The translations under genes were made by a program, and so were the position numbers. Below are positions 7,817 to 15,656 of a DNA stretch of 50,944 bases, in pieces. How positions within the stretch are numbered: position 1 is the stretch's first letter; every line of letters starts with the position of its first letter. The DNA is from CAKRJP01 sp963658085 (GTDB taxonomy: Bacteria; Bacillota; Clostridia; Lachnospirales; Lachnospiraceae): positions 1-50,944 of the forward strand of contig CAVKOU010000016.1 of assembly GCA_963658085.1 (NCBI GenBank). The letters are read 5' to 3'. The notes beneath the pieces were generated by a model. The model saw only the letters and a list, made by a program, of their open reading frames with translations. It made no database searches and was not told the origin of the DNA.

Positions 7817-9337
7817 TTATTTTTTCTTTCTAGTATACATCATTTCCTTTAATTTCTGCCGATCAACCTTGCCATTTAGATTGTAGGGCATAGCATCCAA
7901 ATGATATTTTCTATTAGGAAGCATATATTCAGGGACAGATGCCTTTAATTGTTCCATTACTTTCTCCGGCTCTATAGAACCGGTATAAAACATAATAATC
8001 CTGGATTTTTCATCATCATATAAGCAGCACTCTGCCTCCACGCCCTCAACAGCAGATATGGCAGTTTCTATTTCTCCGAGCTCGATACGATGTCCCATAT
8101 GCTTAATCTGGAAATCCTTTCTGGATACATATACATATTCTCCGAAGCTATTTATTCTTGCTAAATCTCCGGTACGATAGATAATCTCCGGATAATGAGG
8201 ATTATTAGGATTTTGAACAAACACCTCTTTTGTTTTTTCCGGCATATTGTAGTATCCCAGCGCAACACCGGTTCCACGGATACATACCTCTCCAATTTCA
8301 CCTTCCTCTGCCAGCTTATCGTCTTCCGTCAAAAGAAACACATCGGCGTTTTTGCATACACGACCCATAGGGATTCTTTCATCATTGCTAAATTCTCTGT
8401 CAACCACATAATAGGTACAAGTGTCTGTACCCTCTGTCGATCCATAAAGATTGACATAGACCACATCCGGATATTCTGCCTTCCACATATTCAAATATTT
8501 CACCGGCATTACTTCTCCGCCGAAAAATACTCTTTTCAACTCTGTAAGGTAAGGCGATCTAAGAGCATGTAAAGTTGCCACTAATTTCAATGCCGAAGGC
8601 ACCCAATTAATAATATTCACCCTTCGTTCTTGCAAATATTCCATCAACAAACCAGGAAATGAGAACAATTTTTGCGGAACGATATGCATGGTCGCCCCAT
8701 TCTTCAAACATTGGTAAATATCCAATACCGACATACTGAAGTAAAAAGGGGTCTGATTTCCAAAGATGAAGGTACTATCAATATCAAATTCTTCTTTTCC
8801 CCATTCAATAAAATCTATCAAAGCTCGATGAGAGATAATAACTCCTTTAGGGGTTCCTGTTGAACCTGATGTAAATAACACATAGAGGATATCCGTATCA
8901 ATGACTCTATCTGTTACGGACTTCACTTTCTCTTCATCTACTTCCAACTGCTTTGCATCTTCATAAATCAGAATTTTTGATTTACCCGCAAAAGACTCTA
9001 CCTGCTCCTTATGGGCTTCATCTGTGACAACAACCGCCGGATTTAAGGTATCCATAATTTTCTGAATTCTGGATTCAGGCATCTTCGTGTCTAGTGGACT
9101 ATAAAAATTTCCACTGTAAGCCGCTCCTAAAAACGCTGAAATGCACTCCACAGATTTATCCAAAAATACAGCAACAGGTTTCTTAAATACATGCGCTCCT
9201 ATTAAAGCAGATGCAATACCATAGGCCTCTTTTCGCAGCTGAGAAAAAGTAAGTTCTCTATGTTCATCTGTAAATGCAACCTTCTCACCAAATTCTACAA
9301 CCGTTTTCTCCAGATAGTCTGTAACTATTCTAGCCAT
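7817..9337 (-). CDS. Amino acid adenylation enzyme (DltA-like AMP-dependent ligase)
   Basis: A 506-residue stand-alone adenylation domain that activates an amino acid with ATP and transfers it to a carrier protein. Core motifs: LFTSGSTGTPKG (154-165), YGSTEG (298-303), YRTGDL (387-392) and the catalytic Lys490 in NLNGKVDR. Overall layout and length are those of DltA, the D-alanine:carrier ligase, including GNQTPFYFSMSVLDIY. However, the DltA motif F-C-G-E, whose cysteine is reported to select D-alanine, reads FFGGEVMP here (Gly273). So DltA-like is safe, D-alanine is not. The ATG at 9337 follows GAGGAGAAGAGT. A terminator after efp lies upstream, so this gene and the carrier form their own unit. 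Confidence 0.88.
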   Translation of the reverse strand: MARIVTDYLEKTVVEFGEKVAFTDEHRELTFSQLRKEAYGIASALIGAHVFKKPVAVFLDKSVECISAFLGAAYSGNFYSPLDTKMPESRIQKIMDTLNPAVVVTDEAHKEQVESFAGKSKILIYEDAKQLEVDEEKVKSVTDRVIDTDILYVLFTSGSTGTPKGVIISHRALIDFIEWGKEEFDIDSTFIFGNQTPFYFSMSVLDIYQCLKNGATMHIVPQKLFSFPGLLMEYLQERRVNIINWVPSALKLVATLHALRSPYLTELKRVFFGGEVMPVKYLNMWKAEYPDVVYVNLYGSTEGTDTCTYYVVDREFSNDERIPMGRVCKNADVFLLTEDDKLAEEGEIGEVCIRGTGVALGYYNMPEKTKEVFVQNPNNPHYPEIIYRTGDLARINSFGEYVYVSRKDFQIKHMGHRIELGEIETAISAVEGVEAECCLYDDEKSRIIMFYTGSIEPEKVMEQLKASVPEYMLPNRKYHLDAMPYNLNGKVDRQKLKEMMYTRKKK

Positions 9338-9370
9338 ACTCTTCTCCTCTTAGCTATGATTTTAAATCAT

Positions 9371-9400
9371 ATAAAAAGGCTACGTCTCAAGACGCAGCCC
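9371..9400 (-). terminator. Intrinsic terminator after efp
   Basis: On the minus strand GGCTGCGTCT and AGACGTAGCC pair around TG and are followed by TTTTTAT. It separates efp from the adenylation gene. Confidence 0.85.
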
Positions 9401-9416
9401 ATTTGTATTAATCTTA

Positions 9417-9980
9417 TTATGCTCTTGATAAATACTCTCCAGTACGAGTATCGATTTTGATCGTCTCTCCCTGCTCTACGAACAATGGAACCATAACCTG
9501 AGCACCTGTCTCAAGGATTGCCGGCTTTGTTGCACCTGTAGCAGTATTACCCTTAACTCCCGGCTCAGACTCTGTAATGAGAAGCTCTACAGTAAGAGGT
9601 GGCTCAATAGAGAATGGATTTCCCTGGTAAGAAACAACTGTAACCTCTTCGTTCTCCTTAACGAACTTCAAAGAATCGCCAACGGTATCTGTACCTACCG
9701 GAATCTGATCGTATGTCTCATTGTCCATGAAGTAGAATAATTCACCATCATTGTAAAGGTACTGCATTTTCTTTCTCTCGATGTAAGCCTCATCAAATGT
9801 CTCTGTCGGACGGAAAGTTCTCTCAACCACACCACCATCAATTACATTCTTAAGCTTGGTACGTACGAAAGCAGCTCCCTTTCCCGGCTTAACATGTAAG
9901 AACTCAAGTACCTGATATACGTTACCTTCGATCTCTAATGTCATACCATTTCTGAATTCGCCTGCGCTCTTCTTTGCCAT
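9417..9980 (-). CDS. efp: Elongation factor P
   Basis: A 187-residue translation factor EF-P, which rescues ribosomes stalled on polyproline stretches. The N-terminal KOW-like domain carries the loop HVKPGKGAAFVR with Lys34 at the tip; in other bacteria this residue may be modified, but no modification gene was seen in the window. Two OB domains follow, ending in IKIDTRTGEYLSRA. The start at 9980 (MAKKSAGEF) is chosen over an ATG 21 bases upstream because AAGGAGGATTATATA precedes it. It has its own promoter, overlapping the end of yqeG, and a terminator. Confidence 0.97.
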   Translation of the reverse strand: MAKKSAGEFRNGMTLEIEGNVYQVLEFLHVKPGKGAAFVRTKLKNVIDGGVVERTFRPTETFDEAYIERKKMQYLYNDGELFYFMDNETYDQIPVGTDTVGDSLKFVKENEEVTVVSYQGNPFSIEPPLTVELLITESEPGVKGNTATGATKPAILETGAQVMVPLFVEQGETIKIDTRTGEYLSRA

Positions 9981-10091
9981 TATATAATCCTCCTTAACCA
10001 TGCCACTAGGGCACTTATCCTCTGCTATTGGTATCAGTCATCTTTCTTCCAAAAACAGACGCCATGAAAAATGACCGCACTCACTTCAATA

Positions 10092-10120
10092 ATTTTATAA
10101 TAGTTTCTTCTATTTTTCAA
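10092..10120 (-). promoter_or_regulatory. Promoter of efp
   Basis: On the minus strand TTGAAA (10115-10120), 17 bases, TAAAAT (10092-10097), overlapping the last codons of the yqeG-like gene. The leader to efp is about 105 bases. Confidence 0.55.
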
Positions 10121-10619
10121 CCTTCTTTTTGCTTTTCAAATAGAAATGAAGAACAATCTTCTCCAAAAATCTTTTCAATACAATCTGAATCTCTTCCTTC
10201 GGGTGAATCGGCTTCACCAAAATACTCTGAATTCCTGTTCTTTTTGCTCCCCACACGTCGGTAAAAAGCTGGTCTCCTATAAATACCGTATCGGACCTAT
10301 CTGTCCCCATAATTTCCATAGCCTTTTTATAATTTTTTGTAGAAGGCTTGTGAGCATCATAGACATAATCCACCTGAATAGGCTCATTAAACATCGCTAC
10401 TCTAGGTTCCTTGTTATTGGAAATAAGACAGCATCGAAAACCAATATTTTTTAATCTCTCAAATAGCTTAATAGCTCTCTCATCTGCAGGAGCACCATGA
10501 GGCACCAAGGTATTATCGATATCAAAAATCAATCCCCGAACTCCTTCTTTATATAAACTTTCGAAATCAATCACATAGGTGGATGCCACATATTGATCTG
10601 GATAAAATATCTTTAACAT
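10110..10619 (-). CDS. YqeG family HAD IIIA phosphatase
   Basis: A 169-residue HAD-superfamily phosphatase of the YqeG type. The nucleophile motif is FDIDNTLVPHG, motif II is CLISNNKEPR, and motif III is VFIGDQLFTDVWGA; no large cap domain is present. YqeG relatives include phosphatidylglycerophosphate phosphatases in other organisms, so a lipid role is possible but not shown here. The gene starts 3 bases after the stop of the chorismate mutase/shikimate kinase gene, with a weak ribosome site, suggesting translational coupling. The basic C-terminal tail (LKSKKKVEK) could touch the membrane. Confidence 0.9.
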   Translation of the reverse strand: MLKIFYPDQYVASTYVIDFESLYKEGVRGLIFDIDNTLVPHGAPADERAIKLFERLKNIGFRCCLISNNKEPRVAMFNEPIQVDYVYDAHKPSTKNYKKAMEIMGTDRSDTVFIGDQLFTDVWGAKRTGIQSILVKPIHPKEEIQIVLKRFLEKIVLHFYLKSKKKVEK

Positions 10620-10622
10620 GTT

Positions 10623-11405
10623 TTACTCTTCCGTTTCTGTCAAACGTCCTACCAGTTCCTCGCAAATCTGCAAAATGGACTTGTGATCCGTCTGAATTAC
10701 AATATCAGCTGCAGCCTCGTATTTTTCTCTGCGCTGCTCCATAAGTTCTGCAATGCCTGCCACATTCTTGCGACCTCTAAGCACCGGTCGATTGTCGTCA
10801 TCTTTTACTCGCTCATAGATCTCTTCCGGACTGGCAGTAAGAAGTACTACCTTTCCATTCTTCTTCATCTCAGCCACGTTACGCTCTCTCATGGCAACAC
10901 CACCACCACAGGAAATCACCACGTTCTTCTTATCCTGCATATCGATTAAAAGCTCTGTCTCCAGATTACGGAAATATTCTTCTCCGTAAGTTTCAAAAAT
11001 ATCCGGAATACTCATGCCCTGGTTTTCTGCGATCACCTGATCCATCTCCACTACTTCCATAGCGAACATAGTACTGAGATAATCAGAGATGGTAGACTTT
11101 CCCGCCCCCATAAATCCGATCAGTACAATATTATAATCAAAGAGCTTTCTCGCCTGAATCTTTTTACTATTGTGAAGAATACATTCAAATACATCATAAA
11201 TTTCATCTTTATATTTGTTGCTGTGTAACTTTTCTCCTAAGCGAACCTTCTGTTTCTTCTCCTGTTTTGGCTGTAAAATCGGCATTCCAAATTCTTCTTT
11301 GTATGCCATGATCTTTTCTACAATGGAATTACGTTCCATCAAAGCATCAATGATTTTATCATCACACAAAGCCAACTGCTCTCTGTACATTTCCAAATCG
11401 TTCAT
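10623..11405 (-). CDS. aroK: Chorismate mutase-like domain fused to shikimate kinase
   Basis: A 260-residue fusion. Residues 1-85 resemble an AroQ-type chorismate mutase (Arg8, Arg25 and Lys36 align with R11, R28 and K39 of the E. coli domain). Residues about 90-260 are shikimate kinase: Walker A GFMGAGKST, the shikimate-binding stretch with SCGGGV, and the lid NRPVLRGR. Shikimate kinase phosphorylates shikimate in aromatic amino acid synthesis. In the mutase part, positions matching E. coli D48 and R51 are Gln45 and Gln48, so mutase activity is doubtful. The start follows AGGAG. No other aromatic pathway gene is nearby. Confidence 0.9.
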   Translation of the reverse strand: MNDLEMYREQLALCDDKIIDALMERNSIVEKIMAYKEEFGMPILQPKQEKKQKVRLGEKLHSNKYKDEIYDVFECILHNSKKIQARKLFDYNIVLIGFMGAGKSTISDYLSTMFAMEVVEMDQVIAENQGMSIPDIFETYGEEYFRNLETELLIDMQDKKNVVISCGGGVAMRERNVAEMKKNGKVVLLTASPEEIYERVKDDDNRPVLRGRKNVAGIAELMEQRREKYEAAADIVIQTDHKSILQICEELVGRLTETEE

Positions 11406-11454
11406 ATTTTCAAACTCCTATTTTATATTTTACCTTTAACAAAGTAATATTACA

Positions 11455-12432
11455 CTACTTTTCCTTACTTGAAAATACGGTTTCTCCAAATACTTTAGAA
11501 AATGCTCTGGCGCTGTCTCCATTCATGTGTCCATCGTAGTCTACATAGTTTTCCAGCCCATGACCATAGCTTTGATAATACTCTCGGTTGAAGTTATAGT
11601 ACTCAACATCCTGCTCTTTAAAATATGCAGAGAAATAGTCCCAGGCTTCTCTGTAGCTGTCTTCCTCCTCCACTAGCATAACAGCAGCCAAGGGAATACT
11701 GGTGGCAATAAATTCAATATCATTATCCTTACACAGGTTAATTAGCTTGGTCAAATATTCCATATTGGATGTTTTTACATCTGCTGAACGAAAAAGAGTT
11801 GCGGAATAGGTCGGAAAATCCTCTACAGCCACCGGATATTTTTCAATGAATCCATTTTCATGATACTCCTGAGTCTCACCTTTTAGATAAGAGACATCAT
11901 AATTTCCCGTAACCTTCTGATATACGTTATCCTTAATTCTCGGAAGCTCTGTTTTCAAAGAATATTCATGGAAGGCAAATAGAGGAAAACGGATATCACA
12001 GTCTAACATGGCATCCTTAAAATATTCCAATTTTGTAAGAGACATAGGAAATTCGTGATAAAACAGTAAATAATTATTCCCTTTCTCTTTTTCCGTCATA
12101 AAATAAGCAGGTCCGATTTCGTAAATGATGGTACTTGGTTTCTGTTTTTCTATCGCCAGCTTTGTAAGATAATATGCATCAATGGGATATTCTCCGCCAA
12201 CACACATATTCTGCCCCGTAAGCCCCGTGCCTTCTAGCATAACGTCCGGATCCAAATCCGACATTCCGCCGGAAGTACCAAGAATCAGAACATCCTTCTT
12301 CTGGGTGGTCATCGTATGAATATTATTTCTAACAAAGGTACAAGGATATAAAGCGATATCCAACCCTTTGATCAAAAGCACTGCCACTAAAATACAGGCT
12401 GCCGCCTTTATAGCATTTTTAAAATTGTGCAT
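11455..12432 (-). CDS. SGNH-fold membrane-anchored protein (DltD/AlgJ-like)
   Basis: A 325-residue protein with one N-terminal membrane segment (ACILVAVLLIKGLDIAL) and an outside SGNH-hydrolase-like domain. Ser54 in LILGTSGGMSDLDP is the likely nucleophile and the late DYDGHMN motif (about Asp300 and His302) the likely Asp-His part. Proteins of this type work with MBOAT acyltransferases to move acyl or D-alanyl groups to cell-surface polymers. The gene overlaps the end of the MBOAT gene by 14 bases with AAGGGGG as ribosome site, which strongly suggests a functional pair. Polymer and acyl group are unknown. Confidence 0.82.
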   Translation of the reverse strand: MHNFKNAIKAAACILVAVLLIKGLDIALYPCTFVRNNIHTMTTQKKDVLILGTSGGMSDLDPDVMLEGTGLTGQNMCVGGEYPIDAYYLTKLAIEKQKPSTIIYEIGPAYFMTEKEKGNNYLLFYHEFPMSLTKLEYFKDAMLDCDIRFPLFAFHEYSLKTELPRIKDNVYQKVTGNYDVSYLKGETQEYHENGFIEKYPVAVEDFPTYSATLFRSADVKTSNMEYLTKLINLCKDNDIEFIATSIPLAAVMLVEEEDSYREAWDYFSAYFKEQDVEYYNFNREYYQSYGHGLENYVDYDGHMNGDSARAFSKVFGETVFSSKEK

Positions 12433-13945
12433 AAATGAACCCCCTTGCTACTGACATTGGACTAAATAACGGAATAGAAATCATCAACAAGAACCATACC
12501 GCAAATTCCACAGGAAGTGGTAATTTGGCAAGACTTTGAATAACATTCACCTCTTGTTCTTTTAAGAAGCTAACCACAAACCAAATGAGACATCCTACAA
12601 ACAAGGTAGCTAGGGCATACGGTGTATACTCAGTTCCAAGCTTTCCGGAAGAGATTAAAAGGAACTGCGAAGGGTGGAAAGATGTCAGAGTATATTTCAC
12701 TAATTTTAGTCCCTCTCCTGCACTGGATACACATTCACAGAACTGTCCAACATTAAACAGAATGAAGGTTCTCAAGATCATGAAGCATTTATATCCTTTT
12801 CCCTGATCATTAATATGTAACTTTCTCTTCCAATTGGTATAATGGTTTGTCATCAATCCACTAAAGGCGATAATGGCACCATTATAAAATCCCCATCCAA
12901 TATAATTCCAGCTGGCTCCATGCCATAGTCCTACCAGAAGAAAAATCACCAAATTAGATATGGCCGGTGGCACAGCCCGTCCTTTCTTCCTTCCGAATAA
13001 TTTTTTTGAAAGCTTTTGAACTTTTCGCATAAATCCTGACAAAGTCAGCGGATAGAATACATAATCCTTCATCCAGGCTCCCAGGGTAATATGCCATCTT
13101 CTCCAGAAGTCAGCAATGGATGTGGAGAATAGCGGTTGTCTAAAGTTTTCATCCAACCGAATACCGAACATGGCTGCGATACCTACTACCATATCAATTC
13201 CACCGGCAAAATCCCCGTAAAGCTCGATGGTATACAAAAGGATTCCCCATCCCGCAATCCCTGAATAGGTATCCATATTAGAAAGAATCGCCTCTCTGTA
13301 AATTCCAGCCCATTCAGATACCAGCATTTTCTTAAAAAGCCCCCACAAAAGTCTCTGAAAACCATACTTTAGATTGGAAAGTTCCAAAGGATGTTCCTTT
13401 TCAAACTGAGGTGCAAGTTTCCCATGTCTTCCAATAGGACCTTGTACCAATTGTGGAAAGAAGGATACAAACAGAGCATATCGAAAAAAATTATGTTCCA
13501 CCTCTTCTCTTCCCCAATAGACATCCAAAAGATAACCCAAACTCTGAAAGGTATAGTAAGAAATTCCCAGAGGAAGGATAAAATTCAAAAGAGAGATTTT
13601 GGTTCCGCTTATCACGTTAATATTTGTAATCAGGAAGTTGGTATACTTAAGAACAAATAGCATCCCAAGATCCAGCAAAATTCCTACTGTCACGATTCTT
13701 TTAAGCTTTTTTCCCCGTTCCTTGGTTTCCGCTTCCCTCTCACGAATCCTACTGATCCAAAGAGCAAAGCAAAAGGTTACCATGGTGGAATATATGAGAA
13801 ATCCCACAGCCGGAACGCTAATGATCATATAATATGCATAACTAAGCACTAGCAAAACTACCCATTGTACGCGTTTTGGGACTATATAATAAATACATAG
13901 TCCCAAAAACGTAAACAGGAAAAATAAATTCGATGTTATCGACAT
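12419..13945 (-). CDS. MBOAT family O-acyltransferase (DltB/AlgI-like)
   Basis: A 508-residue polytopic membrane protein of the membrane-bound O-acyltransferase family. Typical motifs are SFFPQLVQGPIGR (about 161-173), DFWRRWHITLGAW (His285) and GLWHGASWNYIGWG with the invariant His342. Such enzymes carry an acyl group through the membrane: acetyl in AlgI-type systems, D-alanyl from a carrier in DltB-type ones. FFPQLVQGP is more AlgI-like, but a DltA/DltC-like pair is on the same strand 3 kb downstream. Translation starts after GAGGAGAACGAGGAAA. It sits 41 bases behind a lipoprotein gene and overlaps the SGNH gene. Confidence 0.92.
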   Translation of the reverse strand: MSITSNLFFLFTFLGLCIYYIVPKRVQWVVLLVLSYAYYMIISVPAVGFLIYSTMVTFCFALWISRIREREAETKERGKKLKRIVTVGILLDLGMLFVLKYTNFLITNINVISGTKISLLNFILPLGISYYTFQSLGYLLDVYWGREEVEHNFFRYALFVSFFPQLVQGPIGRHGKLAPQFEKEHPLELSNLKYGFQRLLWGLFKKMLVSEWAGIYREAILSNMDTYSGIAGWGILLYTIELYGDFAGGIDMVVGIAAMFGIRLDENFRQPLFSTSIADFWRRWHITLGAWMKDYVFYPLTLSGFMRKVQKLSKKLFGRKKGRAVPPAISNLVIFLLVGLWHGASWNYIGWGFYNGAIIAFSGLMTNHYTNWKRKLHINDQGKGYKCFMILRTFILFNVGQFCECVSSAGEGLKLVKYTLTSFHPSQFLLISSGKLGTEYTPYALATLFVGCLIWFVVSFLKEQEVNVIQSLAKLPLPVEFAVWFLLMISIPLFSPMSVARGFIYAQF

Positions 13946-13986
13946 TTTCCTCGTTCTCCTCTATAACATTGTCTCAAGGTGATTTT

Positions 13987-14808
13987 TTAATAAGTAAGCC
14001 CGTCTGTAATACAGCCCTCTGACGCAGCACTGTTATCTGTCTCTGTAGAAGCCGCACTCTCCGTAGTCTGAGCCGGTTCTGTATAAGTCTCTGCCGGTTC
14101 TGTATAGGTTGTATCAGATTCTGTAGATGCGGTTGATGCAGATGATGCATTTGCCGCCTCTGCTGCCGCCTGTGCTTCTGCAGCTGCTGCCGCTTCTGCC
14201 TGGGCTGCTGCCTCAGCTTCTTTCGCCTGGGCTGCCGCAGTCTCAGCCTGAGTTTTTATCGCCTTTTCAGCCTCGAGAGTAGAGACTTCCTTTCCGTCCT
14301 GTTCATAGGTGACATAGGCGATTCCATCCTGCATCAAAATAGTCGCTTCTTTCAGGCTGTCAAATGGAAAGGCATGTAATTCCAAAGTAGACTTATCTGC
14401 AAATGTAAGTTGCACAGTATACTCCACCGGTAGCTCCTTTCCGGTTTCTGTTGCAGTACTCTTAGCTGCATCCTCAGAAGGTTTGTAATAAAGAGTTCTT
14501 ACCTCATCCTTAGCAAAGGTATCACCGCTCTTTAACATGCTAGCCGGATAAGCATCCTCATTAGAAGTCTTAACTGTCACAGCAGTAATATTCTGTCCTG
14601 TGGAATTCGTAAGTTTTACTTCGAAAGCTCCATCTGTCTTCTCGCCAATGGTCTTTACTTCTTCTGAAGTCTTCTTCTCTGTCTTCTTAACAGATACCGA
14701 AGTTTCTGTCTTTTTATTTGTCTCTTCACTCTTGCTCTTGCTGCATCCTGTCATCATAGACACAGATAAAGCCCCTGCTATAAGTAAAATCGCAATTCTC
14801 TTTTTCAT
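13987..14808 (-). CDS. Lipoprotein with Ala/Glu-rich and Thr/Ser/Glu-rich C-terminal part
   Basis: A 273-residue lipoprotein: signal MKKRIAILLIAGALS and lipobox MMTGCS with Cys22. A Lys/Glu/Thr-rich linker is followed by a compact beta-rich region (about 60-180; FEVKLTNSTGQNITAVTV), then an Ala/Gln/Glu helix-forming stretch (about 183-222), then a Thr/Ser/Glu/Pro tail ending EGCITDGLTY, with a second Cys near the very end. The middle region may be a substrate- or wall-binding domain; I do not recognise it. CACGGAGGAGCAT gives a strong start. It lies 41 bases before the MBOAT gene, so a role in the same surface-modification unit is plausible. Confidence 0.85.
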   Translation of the reverse strand: MKKRIAILLIAGALSVSMMTGCSKSKSEETNKKTETSVSVKKTEKKTSEEVKTIGEKTDGAFEVKLTNSTGQNITAVTVKTSNEDAYPASMLKSGDTFAKDEVRTLYYKPSEDAAKSTATETGKELPVEYTVQLTFADKSTLELHAFPFDSLKEATILMQDGIAYVTYEQDGKEVSTLEAEKAIKTQAETAAAQAKEAEAAAQAEAAAAAEAQAAAEAANASSASTASTESDTTYTEPAETYTEPAQTTESAASTETDNSAASEGCITDGLTY

Positions 14809-14823
14809 ATGCTCCTCCGTGAT

Positions 14824-14931
14824 TTAGTTATAATAATCATAATTTGTATATACCCAGGTTCCTGAGGTTCTATAGGCAAATTGGAAACCATTTCTTCCGG
14901 ATTCATATTGGAAATCCGGATCAAATACGTA
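14824..14931 (-). pseudogene. Possible C-terminal gene remnant
   Basis: A 35-codon open stretch directly before the lipoprotein gene encodes an aromatic-rich peptide (FQFAYRTSGTWVYTNYDYYN at its end) that looks like the tail of a real protein. It has no start codon or ribosome site, and a TGA lies in frame just upstream. This may be a decayed gene fragment, or chance coding. Confidence 0.3.
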
Positions 14932-15005
14932 TCAAATGTTACGGAATTGCCTCAAGCAATCCTTAACTAAGATAGCACGAAGAAGCAAATTTGAAAAGTC
15001 TTTAA

Positions 15006-15038
15006 CCAAAAAGAGGTTGCAGAAATCTGCAACCTCTT
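15006..15038 (-). terminator. Intrinsic terminator after the zinc-ribbon gene
   Basis: AAGAGGTTGCAG (15011-15022) and CTGCAACCTCTT (15027-15038) are perfect complements; on the minus strand the stem runs into five T. It closes the zinc-ribbon transcript before the lipoprotein promoter region. Confidence 0.85.
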
Positions 15039-15050
15039 AGTAAACAAATC

Positions 15051-15497
15051 TTAACGGAAAAGCAACATATATGCAATCACTGCAATCACAATGACAATTG
15101 CTATTAAAAGAAGAATAATTGGCAATTTAGATCCAGCACCATCTTCCTCATCTACGTGATCAAGCTCATAATCTTCATAAGAATCACTTACAACCTCAGC
15201 TTTTGGCTCTGGTTTTTTCTTCTTTTTCTTTTTTGAATCATCCTCTACGGATAACATCTCATCATAAGCTTTACGCATCTCAGTCTCGCGCTTCTCACGA
15301 ACCTTCTTTGCCGGAATATTAGAATACTTCTTCTCTTCTTCCTGCTCATTACCTGCAGCTTCTTCCTTTACTACCTTGGCCTGGGTGGTTGTCTTCTTAG
15401 CCGGTGCTTTATACTTTTTCTTGCAATCAAAACACAATAAATAATTTGGATCTTTCTTGCTCTGTTTTAACTCCTGGCCGCATGCTGGACACTTCAT
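15051..15497 (-). CDS. Zinc-ribbon protein with C-terminal membrane anchor
   Basis: A 148-residue protein. Residues 1-30 form a zinc ribbon (CPACGQEL...CFDCKKKY: two CxxC pairs). A long, highly charged, probably disordered middle holds a Lys run (KKKKKKKPEPK) and an acidic patch (DHVDEEDG). The C-terminus is one hydrophobic segment (LPIILLLIAIVIVIAVIAY) ending MLLFR, so it is likely tail-anchored with the ribbon in the cytoplasm. The ribosome site is GGAGGGG. It has no close operon partner and its own terminator. Function unknown; similar architectures occur in many Clostridia as uncharacterised proteins. Confidence 0.85.
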   Translation of the reverse strand: MKCPACGQELKQSKKDPNYLLCFDCKKKYKAPAKKTTTQAKVVKEEAAGNEQEEEKKYSNIPAKKVREKRETEMRKAYDEMLSVEDDSKKKKKKKPEPKAEVVSDSYEDYELDHVDEEDGAGSKLPIILLLIAIVIVIAVIAYMLLFR

Positions 15498-15540
15498 AAC
15501 TAAATGTTCCCCTCCTAAATATTTATTCTATCTTCTTTGA

Positions 15541-15600
15541 AACAGTTCAATAATACTGAATCCTTATAGAAACAGTTTCTTAGCACTGAATCGTTATAAA
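15541..15600. repeat. Two imperfect 30-bp tandem repeats between glyA and the zinc-ribbon gene
   Basis: 15541-15570 and 15571-15600 align without gaps at 23 of 30 positions; shared blocks are AACAGTT, ACTGAATC and TTATA. They sit just upstream of the zinc-ribbon gene (read on the minus strand), so they could be duplicated regulatory sites. A 12-bp palindrome GTAGTATACTAC lies close by toward glyA. Confidence 0.6.
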
Positions 15601-15656
15601 TATAAGAATTCTACCAACGTAGTATACTACATTTTTTTTCGAATATCAAAGCTTTC

